The notes beneath the pieces are model-generated. The model did not search any database. It worked only from the letters and a program-made list of their open reading frames with translations, and was not told the origin of the DNA. 64,000 nucleotides of DNA from a virus. Numbering within the stretch: the stretch's first letter is position 1; every line of letters begins with the position of its first letter. The position numbers and the translations under genes were made by a program. The stretch lies in the IMG/VR virus record IMGVR_UViG_3300022200_000019, positions 124,001 to 188,000 of that record. One strand, written 5' to 3'. Positions 31,444 through 39,836 of this stretch are shown here, piece by piece.

Positions 31444-32613
31444 ATGAAAAAGTGGTTGGCCGCAATGGCTATGTTTGTCGCGTTACCTGCGAGCGCAACA
31501 TATACAATGATTATTCCGCAGGAAGCAGGCGGCGGTACTAGTGTATGGGCTAGTATTATTGCTAAACATCTCGAAAAGCATCTAGGTGAAGAGATTGTAT
31601 TACAGCACATTCCGGGTGCTCGCGATATTCCAGCATTTAACAAATTTCACAATGAACTACAGAACGATGACAAAACTATTATGGTAAGTCATGGTGGCAA
31701 TGCTGAAAGTTACCTCATTGAGGAAGTTGATTACAACTACAAGGAATATGAGCCTATTGGCGGTATGAATCTGTCAATTGTAACTGCTGGTCGCACAGGC
31801 ACTGATCCAACCAAGGATCCAATCCGCTTTAGTTCTGGTTCAGGAAATAACCCGGATGTAATGGCATTTACATTGCTTGCGTGCGGTGAGTTGCCTACAA
31901 TTGATGATTATGTTGCGTGTTTTAAAGATAAAGTTACATTTGTTAAGGGCATGAAATCTGGTGATCGTCGTCTTGCATTTATGCGTGGTGAACTAAATGC
32001 TACTCGCGAATCAACCGCTGCGTTTATTAAGCACGTCCAGCCATTGATTGATAAAGGCGAAGCAGAACTTTGGTTCAGTCACGGTGTACTTGATCTTGAA
32101 ACTGGCTTAGTTATGCCCGACGACAACTATTCCGTTGGTAGTTTTGATCAATACTATTTCCAGAAGTACAGTAAAAACCCAAGTGGTCCGTTGTACGATG
32201 CATACATCCTTGTAAAGCAGTATCGCGATGCACTACAGAAAGCACTATGGATGCGTAAAGGTAACCCAAATGCGCCAGCAGTTAAGGCTGCACTTGTAGC
32301 AATGCTTGCTGATCCAGAAGCACAGGCTGCTATTGAAAAGAAAGCAGGTAAGTATGGCTGGAATGTTGGCCCAGATTTGCTCAAAGCTGTAGACATTCTA
32401 AGTAACTTAACCAAGCGTCAAGCACTACAGGATCTTGTTCAATTCCAAGCTGAGGCACTTGGTGTTAAGGCTGTGTACAAAGCAGACATCACTGTGGATG
32501 CCAACGCTGCTGAACGTATGGTGAACAATACCTCACGCAGATTAGACCAAGCAGAAGAATCCTCTCTTAGTGCAACTGATCGTGCAATTAAATGGGTTAA
32601 AGACTTGTTCTAA
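31444..32613 (+). CDS. tctC: TctC-like periplasmic solute-binding protein
   Basis: 389 residues, longer than typical TctC (about 325). Signal peptide MKKWLAAMAMFVALPASA with cleavage after ASA. YTMIIPQEAGGGTSVWASII corresponds to the family's first motif (VPxxAGGGxDxxAR), and LQHIPGARDIPAFNKFHN to its NxPGAGG region. It would capture the substrate in the periplasm and deliver it to TctA. AAGGAG lies 6 bases before the ATG. Substrate class cannot be read from sequence. Confidence 0.8.
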   Translation: MKKWLAAMAMFVALPASATYTMIIPQEAGGGTSVWASIIAKHLEKHLGEEIVLQHIPGARDIPAFNKFHNELQNDDKTIMVSHGGNAESYLIEEVDYNYKEYEPIGGMNLSIVTAGRTGTDPTKDPIRFSSGSGNNPDVMAFTLLACGELPTIDDYVACFKDKVTFVKGMKSGDRRLAFMRGELNATRESTAAFIKHVQPLIDKGEAELWFSHGVLDLETGLVMPDDNYSVGSFDQYYFQKYSKNPSGPLYDAYILVKQYRDALQKALWMRKGNPNAPAVKAALVAMLADPEAQAAIEKKAGKYGWNVGPDLLKAVDILSNLTKRQALQDLVQFQAEALGVKAVYKADITVDANAAERMVNNTSRRLDQAEESSLSATDRAIKWVKDLF

Positions 32614-32970
32614 ATGGAATTGCTACTAACAAACGCAATTTATGTATCATATCGTTTGTTAGTTAGCGGGCCAATAGTTCGTACATTAAACAGGTATCTT
32701 ACGTATTACTTGGCTGTGTTTGTAATGGCACAGTTAAGTTTTGCGTATGATACCTTCGTCTTTGGATACTATTTTAATGCTCAGGAATTACCCCACATAT
32801 TAGATTACTTGTATTCTGATTTATTGTACACGTTACGAGTTATTGCTGCTTGGTGGGTAATTAAGCAATTATGGAATTGGATTGGCAACTATTGGATAGC
32901 GGTATTCTTAGGTGCTGAATTAACTTTTGTAACAGACTATTTCATTTTTAAAGATTTATTTGTAGGCTAA
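32614..32970 (+). CDS. small multi-span membrane protein, candidate TctB
   Basis: 118 residues with three to four hydrophobic segments and many aromatic residues. The ATG directly abuts the tctC stop. Position and topology fit the small TctB subunit, but there is no sequence motif to prove it and typical TctB is somewhat longer. Confidence 0.5.
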   Translation: MELLLTNAIYVSYRLLVSGPIVRTLNRYLTYYLAVFVMAQLSFAYDTFVFGYYFNAQELPHILDYLYSDLLYTLRVIAAWWVIKQLWNWIGNYWIAVFLGAELTFVTDYFIFKDLFVG

Positions 32971-32973
32971 ATA
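32967..32973 (+). promoter_or_regulatory. T4-type late promoter motif
   Basis: CTAAATA overlapping the stop of the TctB-like gene, 46 bases before hairpin copy B. Confidence 0.4.
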
Positions 32974-33019
32974 CATTTGGTATCGCAAGATACTATCCAT
33001 TTTGTGTTTGAATTATTTA

Positions 33020-33037
33020 CAACAACGAGTGTTGTTG
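33020..33037 (+). promoter_or_regulatory. conserved leader hairpin, copy B
   Basis: CAACAAC, loop GAGT, GTTGTTG: 7-bp stem ending 67 bases before the ATG at 33105, the same distance as copy A from tctA. Confidence 0.6.
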
Positions 33038-33104
33038 GTCTTTAGAGTTAAAGTCTTTTAAATAAGACAAACATTCACATTTTAAACATAAAGAGGATAT
33101 TCAA

Positions 33105-33788
33105 ATGTCATTTAACGCAAAAGCCTACGTGGCACAAGTTAAGGCGGATAATGCAGAACTATTTGCTGCTAGCCGTGAAAACGCAAAAAACTACTTCACT
33201 AGCAACCCTTCAAAAGAAGAATTAGTAGATCACTTCGTTGGTCGTATGGTTAATGAGCGTATGAACATGGTTGAAATTTCAAACCGTGTTGCTTCTATGC
33301 CAGCCGATACTAGCCCAGAAGAATTAGAAATGCTATCAAAGCAAGCCTTTGACGAAGCAGTTCACTTCAAGCTAGTTAAAGAAGTTATCGAACACATTGC
33401 CGGTGGTGAAATCAATGTTGCTGAAAAGATTGAATCGGCAGCAGGCGCAGAAGTTGCAGAAGGTAACTACGCTAAGGGTGCTACCCTACTAGCTAAGTAC
33501 GAAGCATCTACTGATCCAGTTTCACTAGCACTATATCAGCTAATTGCTGAAGGCCGTGCTGAGCAAGTTTGGGACGAAATGGCTAACTGCATCGAAGATA
33601 CATACGTATCTAGCCGTTATGCAAAGATCGCTCGTGACGAAGGTTTCCACAGCAACATCGGTGCTTGGAAGCTAGAAAAAATGCTAGAAGCTAACCCAGC
33701 TCTAGTTGCCCGTGTTGAAGAATTAGCACCACAAATGCGTGCTGACCTAATGCACATCAGCAACGAGAATACTGCTCTAGCAGCATAA
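33105..33788 (+). CDS. ferritin-like diiron protein
   Basis: 227 residues, all helical. Two ExxH motifs (EAVH near residue 84, EGFH near 184) combined with single Glu in MVNERMN and in AEGRAEQVWDEM give the E...ExxH...E...ExxH set that binds two irons in ferritin-like four-helix bundles. Reaction unknown; the family includes oxygenases, reductases and iron stores. AGAGGA precedes the start. The stop overlaps the amidotransferase start, so the two probably act together. Confidence 0.6.
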   Translation: MSFNAKAYVAQVKADNAELFAASRENAKNYFTSNPSKEELVDHFVGRMVNERMNMVEISNRVASMPADTSPEELEMLSKQAFDEAVHFKLVKEVIEHIAGGEINVAEKIESAAGAEVAEGNYAKGATLLAKYEASTDPVSLALYQLIAEGRAEQVWDEMANCIEDTYVSSRYAKIARDEGFHSNIGAWKLEKMLEANPALVARVEELAPQMRADLMHISNENTALAA

Positions 33789-34327
33789 TGAATATTGGAC
33801 TCACTCAACGAGTCTTAGTTCATAACCAACAAGCGTATGACTCAATAGATCAAGCGTGGTATCGCTACCTAGAGGGTCATACGCTTTCTTTTATTCCTAA
33901 TAGAACAGATCAAGACTTTAAGCAATTAGCAGACACACTAGACTGTCTTATAATTACCGGCGGCGACGATAGTCCACTGCGACGTATAACCGAATTAAAA
34001 ATAGCAACAGAAATGATGAAACAGCAAAAACCTATATTAGGCGTTTGTCATGGAGCATTTTTGTTACAAGATGTGTTAGGCGGAAAAATCAAATCTGTCA
34101 ATGGCCATTATGATACAGAGCATACAGTATATTATAACAATCAAGAATTTACAGTTAACAGTTACCATACATTGAGCATTGAATCAGCACATGGAAAAAC
34201 ACTAGTTGTCGATTCCAATAATAATGCCGAAGCATGGATAGATGGCAATATTGCTGGTATTGTATGGCATCCTGAACGTATGGAACAACCTTGGCTACCA
34301 AATGAAATTTTTAAATTAATATTTTAA
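33788..34327 (+). CDS. class I glutamine amidotransferase-like protein (peptidase C26)
   Basis: 179 residues. LGVCHGAFLLQDVLGGKI near residue 82 carries the nucleophile Cys (GxCxG), and VWHPERME near residue 158 the catalytic His and Glu, as in gamma-glutamyl hydrolases and PuuD-like proteins. ITGGDDS near residue 58 matches the family's GGxDxxP. It could release ammonia from glutamine or cleave gamma-glutamyl bonds. Translationally coupled to the diiron protein and followed by the ammonium transporter, which suggests nitrogen scavenging. Confidence 0.75.
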   Translation: MNIGLTQRVLVHNQQAYDSIDQAWYRYLEGHTLSFIPNRTDQDFKQLADTLDCLIITGGDDSPLRRITELKIATEMMKQQKPILGVCHGAFLLQDVLGGKIKSVNGHYDTEHTVYYNNQEFTVNSYHTLSIESAHGKTLVVDSNNNAEAWIDGNIAGIVWHPERMEQPWLPNEIFKLIF

Positions 34328-34336
34328 CATCCCGTC

Positions 34337-34365
34337 TTGACGCATGATATATACTAATGTATAAT
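34337..34365 (+). promoter_or_regulatory. sigma70 promoter of amtB
   Basis: TTGACG at 34337-34342, 17-base spacer, TATAAT at 34360-34365. It gives a leader of about 60 bases before amtB. Confidence 0.8.
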
Positions 34366-34431
34366 GACAATCATAAGTGAGTTATTATACACTTATAAAC
34401 GTAAGACAATTTAATATTAAGGAGTTTTTAT

Positions 34432-35586
34432 ATGGAATTAGGCTATGCCTTAAACACCTTCTACTTCCTCATGTCAGCGGTGCTGGTTATGTGGATGGCA
34501 GCAGGTTTCACTATGTTGGAAGCAGGTAGTGTTCGAGTAAAGAATGTTACTGAAATCCTTGTTAAGAATGTTTCGCTTTATGCAGTAGCATCTCTTACAT
34601 ATCTTTTCTTAGGTTATGAACTAATGTACGGTTGGAGCCAGCCTGAAGATCACGCCATGATGAGTGATTTCTTCTTCCAGGTTGTGTTTGTAGCAACCGC
34701 AATGTCGGTTGTATCAGGTGCAGTTGCTGAACGAAAGAAACTTTGGTCTTTCTTGGTCTTTGCAGCAGTTTTCACCGCAGTCATTTATCCAATCCAAGGT
34801 TCTTGGTCTTGGGGCGGCGGCTGGTTGTCTGAAGCAGGATTTTTTGACTTTGCCGGTTCAGGTATTGTACACATGGCAGGTGCAGCAGCAGCATTAGCAG
34901 CAGTATTGCTAATTGGTCCACGTGCCGGTAAGTACGTTGATGGCAAGCCAGTAGCAATTCATGGATCTAACAGTGGTCAAGTAGCACTGGGTATGTTGAT
35001 TCTTTGGATGGGTTGGTTTGGGTTCAACGGTGGTTCTCAGTTGTCTATCATTGGTAACGAAAACGCAGATGCAGTTGCTCAAATCTTTGTAAACACAAAT
35101 ACAGCGGCAGCAGCAGGTTTGATTGTTGCTATGTTGTTGTCTAAGTTGTGGACTGGTAAGACTGCTCTTAACGCAACAGTAAATGGTGCATTGGCAGGTT
35201 TGGTTGTTATTACTGCTGACCCACTTACACCTTCTGCTGAAATGGCAGCACTATACGGTGGACTTGGTGGTTTGATTGTAGTGCCAGCAATGTCTCTGCT
35301 TGAAAAGTGGGGTATTGATGATCCAGTGGGTGCTATCTCGGTTCATGGTGTCGCAGGTATTCTAGGTCTGCTACTTGTTCCTGTACTTAACGCCGATGCT
35401 ACTCTAATGGCACAGTTGATCGGTACTGGCGCAATCTTTGGATTCGTATTTGTTGCTTCATTGATTGTATGGACAGTTTTGAAGTACACAATTGGCATTC
35501 GTGTCGGCGAAGAAGAAGAGCTTGCTGGTTCAGATATGTGGGAAGGCACAGGCGCTGCTTATCCTGACTTTATGAATAACAAGTAA
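34432..35586 (+). CDS. amtB: ammonium transporter (Amt family)
   Basis: 384 residues, the usual length, about eleven hydrophobic segments. Key residues are in place: DFAGSGIVHMAG gives the Asp and the first pore His, SVHGVAGILG the second pore His, and GSNSGQVALGMLILWMGWFGFNGGS the conserved central block. AAGGAG lies 8 bases before the ATG. No GlnK gene follows. It stands alone between a consensus sigma70 promoter and a hairpin terminator, so it should be expressed early by host polymerase. Confidence 0.93.
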   Translation: MELGYALNTFYFLMSAVLVMWMAAGFTMLEAGSVRVKNVTEILVKNVSLYAVASLTYLFLGYELMYGWSQPEDHAMMSDFFFQVVFVATAMSVVSGAVAERKKLWSFLVFAAVFTAVIYPIQGSWSWGGGWLSEAGFFDFAGSGIVHMAGAAAALAAVLLIGPRAGKYVDGKPVAIHGSNSGQVALGMLILWMGWFGFNGGSQLSIIGNENADAVAQIFVNTNTAAAAGLIVAMLLSKLWTGKTALNATVNGALAGLVVITADPLTPSAEMAALYGGLGGLIVVPAMSLLEKWGIDDPVGAISVHGVAGILGLLLVPVLNADATLMAQLIGTGAIFGFVFVASLIVWTVLKYTIGIRVGEEEELAGSDMWEGTGAAYPDFMNNK

Positions 35587-35608
35587 ACACAAATCTTACG
35601 TTGCATCA

Positions 35609-35632
35609 AAGCAGCCTTCGGGCTGCTTTTTT
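35609..35632 (+). terminator. intrinsic terminator after amtB
   Basis: AAGCAGCC, TTCG loop, GGCTGCTT followed by T6. The core hairpin and T run are the same as at 36713. Confidence 0.9.
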
Positions 35633-35643
35633 ATTGGTAAACC

Positions 35644-35683
35644 TTGTAACAAAAATTTAACAAAAGTGTAATAAAACGGTAAC
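35644..35683 (+). promoter_or_regulatory. double Pho box upstream of pstS
   Basis: Four heptamers TTGTAAC, ATTTAAC, GTGTAAT and CGGTAAC, each separated by exactly AAAA, giving an 11-base period. This is the layout of PhoB binding sites (7-bp half-sites, 4-bp AT spacers). A TAAATA -10-like hexamer lies 11 bases further on, and there is no sigma70 -35, as in PhoB-activated promoters. Confidence 0.75.
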
Positions 35684-35729
35684 GGTTTTATGTTTAAATA
35701 ATGTTGATAAAACAAGGAGAAAAGAAGCA

Positions 35730-36686
35730 ATGAAAAGACTAATTGCGTTTTTTGCCGCACTGGCAATTAGCACAAGTGCTTTCGCAGGGGCGAAAGTAGA
35801 CACACAGTTACCAAACTATCATAAAGTTTCAGGTGTTAGTGGTAATTTAAACTCGGTGGGCTCAGATACATTAGCAAATTTAATGACTATGTGGGCTGAG
35901 GAATTTCGTAAAATATATCCTAATGTTAACATTGGTATTCAAGCAGCGGGATCAAGCACTGCCCCGCCAGCACTAACTGAAGGAACTTCAAATGTTGGTC
36001 CAATGAGTCGTAAGATGAAGGATAAAGAACTACAAGCATTTGAGGCAAAGTATGGATATAAACCAACTGCTATTCCTGTTGCTATTGATGCGTTAGCAGT
36101 ATTTGTTAACAAGGACAATCCTATTAAAGGATTAACGATTGCTGAAGTTGACGCAATCTTCTCAAGCACAAGAAAGTGCGGTGCTAAACAAGACGCAATT
36201 AAATGGGGCGATGTAGGGTTAACTGGCTCCTGGACAAATCGCACAATTCAATTGTATGGTCGTAATTCTGTATCTGGCACCTACGGCTACTTTAAGAAAA
36301 AAGCACTTTGTAAAGGGGATTACAAAAATGATGTAAATGAACAACCAGGTTCAGCATCTGTAGTACAAAGTGTCACAGGTAGTATAAATGGCATTGGTTA
36401 CTCAGGTATGGGTTACAAGACTTCTGGTGTAAAAACTGTTCCATTAAGCAAGAAAGGCGGTCCATACGTGGACGCAACACCTGAAAATGCATTAAATGGT
36501 TCATACCCACTGGCACGTTTTTTATACATTTATGTAAACAAGGCTCCTAATAAGCCGTTAGATCCAATGACATACGAATTTATTCGTATGGTTCTATCCA
36601 AGCAAGGACAAACAGTTGTAGTCAAAGATGGCTATGTTCCGTTACCTGCTGATATGGCTGAGAAATTATTGAAAACTGTTCAATGA
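35730..36686 (+). CDS. pstS: periplasmic phosphate-binding protein PstS
   Basis: 318 residues. Signal peptide [19 protein letters not shown]. Phosphate ligands lie in [24 protein letters not shown] and [13 protein letters not shown], the three conserved loops. Belongs to the PstS-like family without the extra C-terminal domains. It would feed the host PstCAB transporter, whose genes are absent here. AAGGAGA lies upstream of the start. Four Pho heptamers precede it and an intrinsic terminator follows, so it forms its own phosphate-controlled unit. Confidence 0.92.
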   Translation: MKRLIAFFAALAISTSAFAGAKVDTQLPNYHKVSGVSGNLNSVGSDTLANLMTMWAEEFRKIYPNVNIGIQAAGSSTAPPALTEGTSNVGPMSRKMKDKELQAFEAKYGYKPTAIPVAIDALAVFVNKDNPIKGLTIAEVDAIFSSTRKCGAKQDAIKWGDVGLTGSWTNRTIQLYGRNSVSGTYGYFKKKALCKGDYKNDVNEQPGSASVVQSVTGSINGIGYSGMGYKTSGVKTVPLSKKGGPYVDATPENALNGSYPLARFLYIYVNKAPNKPLDPMTYEFIRMVLSKQGQTVVVKDGYVPLPADMAEKLLKTVQ

Positions 36687-36712
36687 TAACTATCTAGACT
36701 GCAACAAAAATT

Positions 36713-36738
36713 AAAGCAGCCTTCGGGCTGCTTTTTTT
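36713..36738 (+). terminator. intrinsic terminator after pstS
   Basis: AAGCAGCC, TTCG loop, GGCTGCTT followed by a T run. Its last T is the first base of a TATAAATA late motif. Confidence 0.9.
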
Positions 36739-36745
36739 ATAAATA
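36738..36745 (+). promoter_or_regulatory. T4-type late promoter TATAAATA, 5 nt from the start codon
   Basis: Perfect T4 late consensus TATAAATA at 36738-36745; the ATG is at 36751. Confidence 0.65.
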
Positions 36746-36750
36746 GTATT

Positions 36751-37311
36751 ATGGATAAAGATTTTTTCAAAGACGATAAGGCATATTGGCAGATTGCTGA
36801 TGAAGTTAAAGGCATTTATCTGAGTGATGGCTCAATGGCAAGTTTAATTGACTTTGAGCGTGTATTAGATGAAGTAGACATCTACGCTTTTGCTAACTGG
36901 GAAGATGGCGAACTTGTTAAAGGCCCAGACATCGGACGTTATAAAGTAACTTGTACTTTTATGTGGCCAGAGCGTATGATGCCTGATCCACGTGGTGCTA
37001 AACGTTTATTACCGTTTGACTGCGATGTATCGTTTTTGAAAACTGTTCTACAAGTTCCTGCTAAAGTTAAATCGTATGATGACTTTAAGCCCGGTACTAA
37101 AAAACCAAAAATGATTGACATGCCAGTATGGCTTGTTGAAATCACTATGCCAAAGGATCTAATGTCAGATATTCGCACTGGTTCAATTGAACTAGAAGGT
37201 CAGGATATTGATCTAGAAGATCTGGACGCAGCATACGAACAAGACTTAGATCAACAAGAAACTCAAGACATCGAAACACAAGAAGAAGCAGACGAAGCAT
37301 TTGCAGGTTAA
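36751..37311 (+). CDS. conserved phage protein, acidic C-terminus
   Basis: 186 residues. The first 140 look globular with a Trp/Pro-rich middle (TCTFMWPERMMPDPRGAKRL); the last 40 are Asp/Glu/Gln-rich and probably disordered. Directly behind a perfect late promoter and leading the late unit. I recall relatives in marine T4-like phages without function. Confidence 0.6.
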   Translation: MDKDFFKDDKAYWQIADEVKGIYLSDGSMASLIDFERVLDEVDIYAFANWEDGELVKGPDIGRYKVTCTFMWPERMMPDPRGAKRLLPFDCDVSFLKTVLQVPAKVKSYDDFKPGTKKPKMIDMPVWLVEITMPKDLMSDIRTGSIELEGQDIDLEDLDAAYEQDLDQQETQDIETQEEADEAFAG

Positions 37312-37312
37312 T

Positions 37313-37855
37313 ATGAATAACGAACAACTTAATGAAGGACTAGAATTTAAAGATCTAGAAGGCATTGTAAAGCCTACTGTGTTTATTGATGAGTTTGCTA
37401 GTAAAATGGGCTCAGATGATGAAGTAAGTGTAGTTAGTTTTTATGTTCGTAACAACCGAGCAGCAAACGATCTAGTTAATTGGTTTGAAAAAGGCTATGA
37501 CTTTGTGCTTGATGCAGATCGCAGTCCAGGCGAAGTTCGACCAAATCGTTATCTAGTCTATGTCGAGATGAAACGCCGCAACACATTACCAGAATGGATT
37601 CAAGAATTACTATATGATTTAAATACACTAACCGAACACGAATCGGAAAATTCTTGGACCGTGGGATACAAAGGTGAAGAATTTCCGTTTACTGTAGAAG
37701 ATATACGCAGTCGTGTTATTCTAAGTCCAGTCAAGTACAGAGAGGCAAAAGAAGCAGGGCTAAACGAAATGCGCATTGCTGCTGGACTAAAAACCAAATC
37801 AACTCGCAATAACGATTCAGATATCAAAAATTTTGTTGCACTTGCCGGTCTTTAA
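37313..37855 (+). CDS. conserved phage protein with possible processed leader
   Basis: 180 residues from the ATG at 37313 (the ORF-open start at 37301 lies in the previous gene). Begins MNNEQLNEG, so an LNE/G prohead-protease type site at residue 8 is possible. LVDADRSPGEVRPNRYLVYV-like segment (VLDADRSPGEVRPNRYLVYV) in the middle. Function unknown; a virion component is plausible. Confidence 0.55.
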   Translation: MNNEQLNEGLEFKDLEGIVKPTVFIDEFASKMGSDDEVSVVSFYVRNNRAANDLVNWFEKGYDFVLDADRSPGEVRPNRYLVYVEMKRRNTLPEWIQELLYDLNTLTEHESENSWTVGYKGEEFPFTVEDIRSRVILSPVKYREAKEAGLNEMRIAAGLKTKSTRNNDSDIKNFVALAGL

Positions 37856-37866
37856 TACATAATTAT

Positions 37867-38670
37867 GTGAAAAAATATAACAGATTAATTTCTTTTGGAG
37901 ATAGTTTTGTCTGGGGCAGTGAGTTATCAGATTGTTTGACCGCTTCTCCAAAAGAAATTGTGAATAATCCAGAAAAATTCCCCAACGAATTAAAATTCAT
38001 TCAAGATCGAAAAATTGGACCTTGTTCTGAAGTAAACATCAACGGCGAAATTAGCTCGTTATTTGCAGGATATAGTCTTAGTACTTGGCCTGCACTGTTA
38101 GCCACATACCTAAATCTAGAATATAGATGTGTGGCATATCCTGGAATTAGTAACCAAACTATTATTCGCAAATTAGTAAAATTTCTTCCAGAAATAAATT
38201 CTACAGATTTAGTTGTCATTGACTGGACTTTTATAGATAGATGGGACTATGTTGATATTAACGAACCCCGTATCGAATATCAATGGAAAACATTGCGTCC
38301 AACATCAGATAAAAAAACAAAAATTGAAAAATTTTATTTTGACGCAGTTCAAAGCGAACTCTGGAATAAATGGGAATCATTAAGAGCCATCATGCTGGTA
38401 GTACATTTGCTTAGATCGAGAGACATCGATTTTATCATGACCTCAGAAGATACACTGATACTTGATGAAAACTACCATACTCCTTCATATATAAGGAACG
38501 CACAAACTGAAATTAAAAATCATATAAACTGGTTCGAAGACAATGGGTTTTATCATTGGTCGATAAATCAAGGATTTCTTCGAGGTAAAGAAAATGATCA
38601 TCCATTAGAAGATGCACACCAAGCAGCATTTGAATACATAATAGAAAATCAATGGCATTTAGAATTCTAA
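37867..38670 (+). CDS. SGNH hydrolase-like protein, GTG start
   Basis: 267 residues. FGDSFVWGSEL near residue 11 is the SGNH nucleophile block, followed by WPALLATYL and GISNQTI (Gly and Asn blocks); the C-terminal ENDHPLEDAH holds a candidate catalytic Asp-His pair. ATG is not available in frame at the N-terminus, so GTG at 37867 is used. Related to the 27945 and 50378 products. Likely esterase on a glycan or lipid; target unknown. Confidence 0.65.
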   Translation: MKKYNRLISFGDSFVWGSELSDCLTASPKEIVNNPEKFPNELKFIQDRKIGPCSEVNINGEISSLFAGYSLSTWPALLATYLNLEYRCVAYPGISNQTIIRKLVKFLPEINSTDLVVIDWTFIDRWDYVDINEPRIEYQWKTLRPTSDKKTKIEKFYFDAVQSELWNKWESLRAIMLVVHLLRSRDIDFIMTSEDTLILDENYHTPSYIRNAQTEIKNHINWFEDNGFYHWSINQGFLRGKENDHPLEDAHQAAFEYIIENQWHLEF

Positions 38671-39077
38671 TAATGGGCCTATCTGGTGCGGGCAAAACCA
38701 CACTGGCAAAAAAACTTGTTGACGGACTAAAAAAATATGAATTTGATGTGGCATGGTTTAACGCAGATGATGTGAGAGAATTAACAAACAACTGGGATTT
38801 TTCTGCAGAAGGACGAATTTTACAAGCGCATACACTAAAGCGCATGGCAGATGAGGCTCCCAATGATATCATAGTTGCTGATTTTATTGCTCCACTTGCG
38901 CAACAGCGTGCAATATTTAATCCCAACTTTATTATATGGGTCGATACCATTGGATCCAGTCAATACACAGACACCGACAGTGTTTTTGAAACACCAGCCT
39001 TTGTTAACTACTACATTTCTGATTGGGACGAACAACACGAAGCAAATATCTTACATTTACTTCTAGAAGATGAATAA
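38652..39077 (+). CDS. APS kinase-like (CysC-like) protein
   Basis: 141 residues. P-loop GLSGAGKTTLAKKLVDGL near residue 9; FNADDVRELTNNWDFS matches the DGDxxRxxxxxDLGFS segment of adenylylsulfate kinases, and IIVADFIAPL the following strand (SxISPY region). It could phosphorylate adenylylsulfate to PAPS, which would fit the sulfotransferase-like proteins of this phage. Shorter than cellular CysC (about 200), so the end of the lid may be missing. Overlaps the SGNH gene by 19 bases. Confidence 0.65.
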   Translation: MAFRILIMGLSGAGKTTLAKKLVDGLKKYEFDVAWFNADDVRELTNNWDFSAEGRILQAHTLKRMADEAPNDIIVADFIAPLAQQRAIFNPNFIIWVDTIGSSQYTDTDSVFETPAFVNYYISDWDEQHEANILHLLLEDE

Positions 39078-39828
39078 TCCGTACCATATATTAGGCGTTT
39101 CTCCAAACGCATCACCAGAACAGATTAAAAAGGCTTTCAAGCAGCTAGCCATGAAGCATCATCCTGATCGCGGCGGCGACGAAGCAGAGTTTAAAAAAAT
39201 CAACGAAGCATATGCTATACTAAGCGATCCTGAACGCAAGCAACAGCACGACAATCCTGGATTTAATTTCAGACACACCGCAGGTGGAAACTTTCATGAT
39301 GTGTTTGATGAATTTTTCAGACAGCAAAGACAACAGCGCACATCAACTGTTAGATTATCGTTGTATATTGATTTAAAAACCGCAGCCACAGGCGGGGAAA
39401 AACTCGTAAGTTTACAAACTACTAACGGCCCACAAGCAGTGGAAATCGAAATTCCCGAAGGTATTAACGATGGCGATACTGTGCGTTATCCTCAGTTACT
39501 CAGGCACAGCGACTTACAAGTTACATTTCGCATACATCCAGATAAAACATGGCAGCGTCAGGGGAACAATCTAACACGCGAGCTTGAACTGGATTTCTGG
39601 GATTTTATTCTAGGCAGCAAAGTTGAAGTGGAAACCATCTACGGCGATCGCATCGCGTTAACTGTGCCACCAAAATCACATCCAGGAACACTGATGCGGA
39701 TTAAAACCAAAGGCATGCGTGGCAAATATGCAGGCCAGACTGGAGATATGTTTGTAAAACTTACTGCTAAACTCCCAGAAGATTTGCCAGAAGAGCTAAT
39801 TGATACCCTAAAAAGGTTGCGCCAATAA
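39070..39828 (+). CDS. DnaJ/CbpA-like co-chaperone
   Basis: 252 residues. J domain at residues 4-65 with HPD at 31-33 (MKHHPDRGGDEAEFKKINEAY), then a short Gly/Phe linker and two beta-sandwich client-binding domains ending in GDMFVKLTAKLP. The zinc-binding Cys repeats of DnaJ are absent, so it is CbpA-type. The HPD motif would recruit the host DnaK. Lies near the ClpA gene, making a small protein quality-control set. Confidence 0.88.
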   Translation: MNNPYHILGVSPNASPEQIKKAFKQLAMKHHPDRGGDEAEFKKINEAYAILSDPERKQQHDNPGFNFRHTAGGNFHDVFDEFFRQQRQQRTSTVRLSLYIDLKTAATGGEKLVSLQTTNGPQAVEIEIPEGINDGDTVRYPQLLRHSDLQVTFRIHPDKTWQRQGNNLTRELELDFWDFILGSKVEVETIYGDRIALTVPPKSHPGTLMRIKTKGMRGKYAGQTGDMFVKLTAKLPEDLPEELIDTLKRLRQ

Positions 39829-39831
39829 ATA
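39825..39831 (+). promoter_or_regulatory. T4-type late promoter motif, 5 nt from the start codon
   Basis: ATAAATA overlapping the DnaJ stop, then TTTTT and the ATG at 39837. Confidence 0.55.
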
Positions 39832-39836
39832 TTTTT

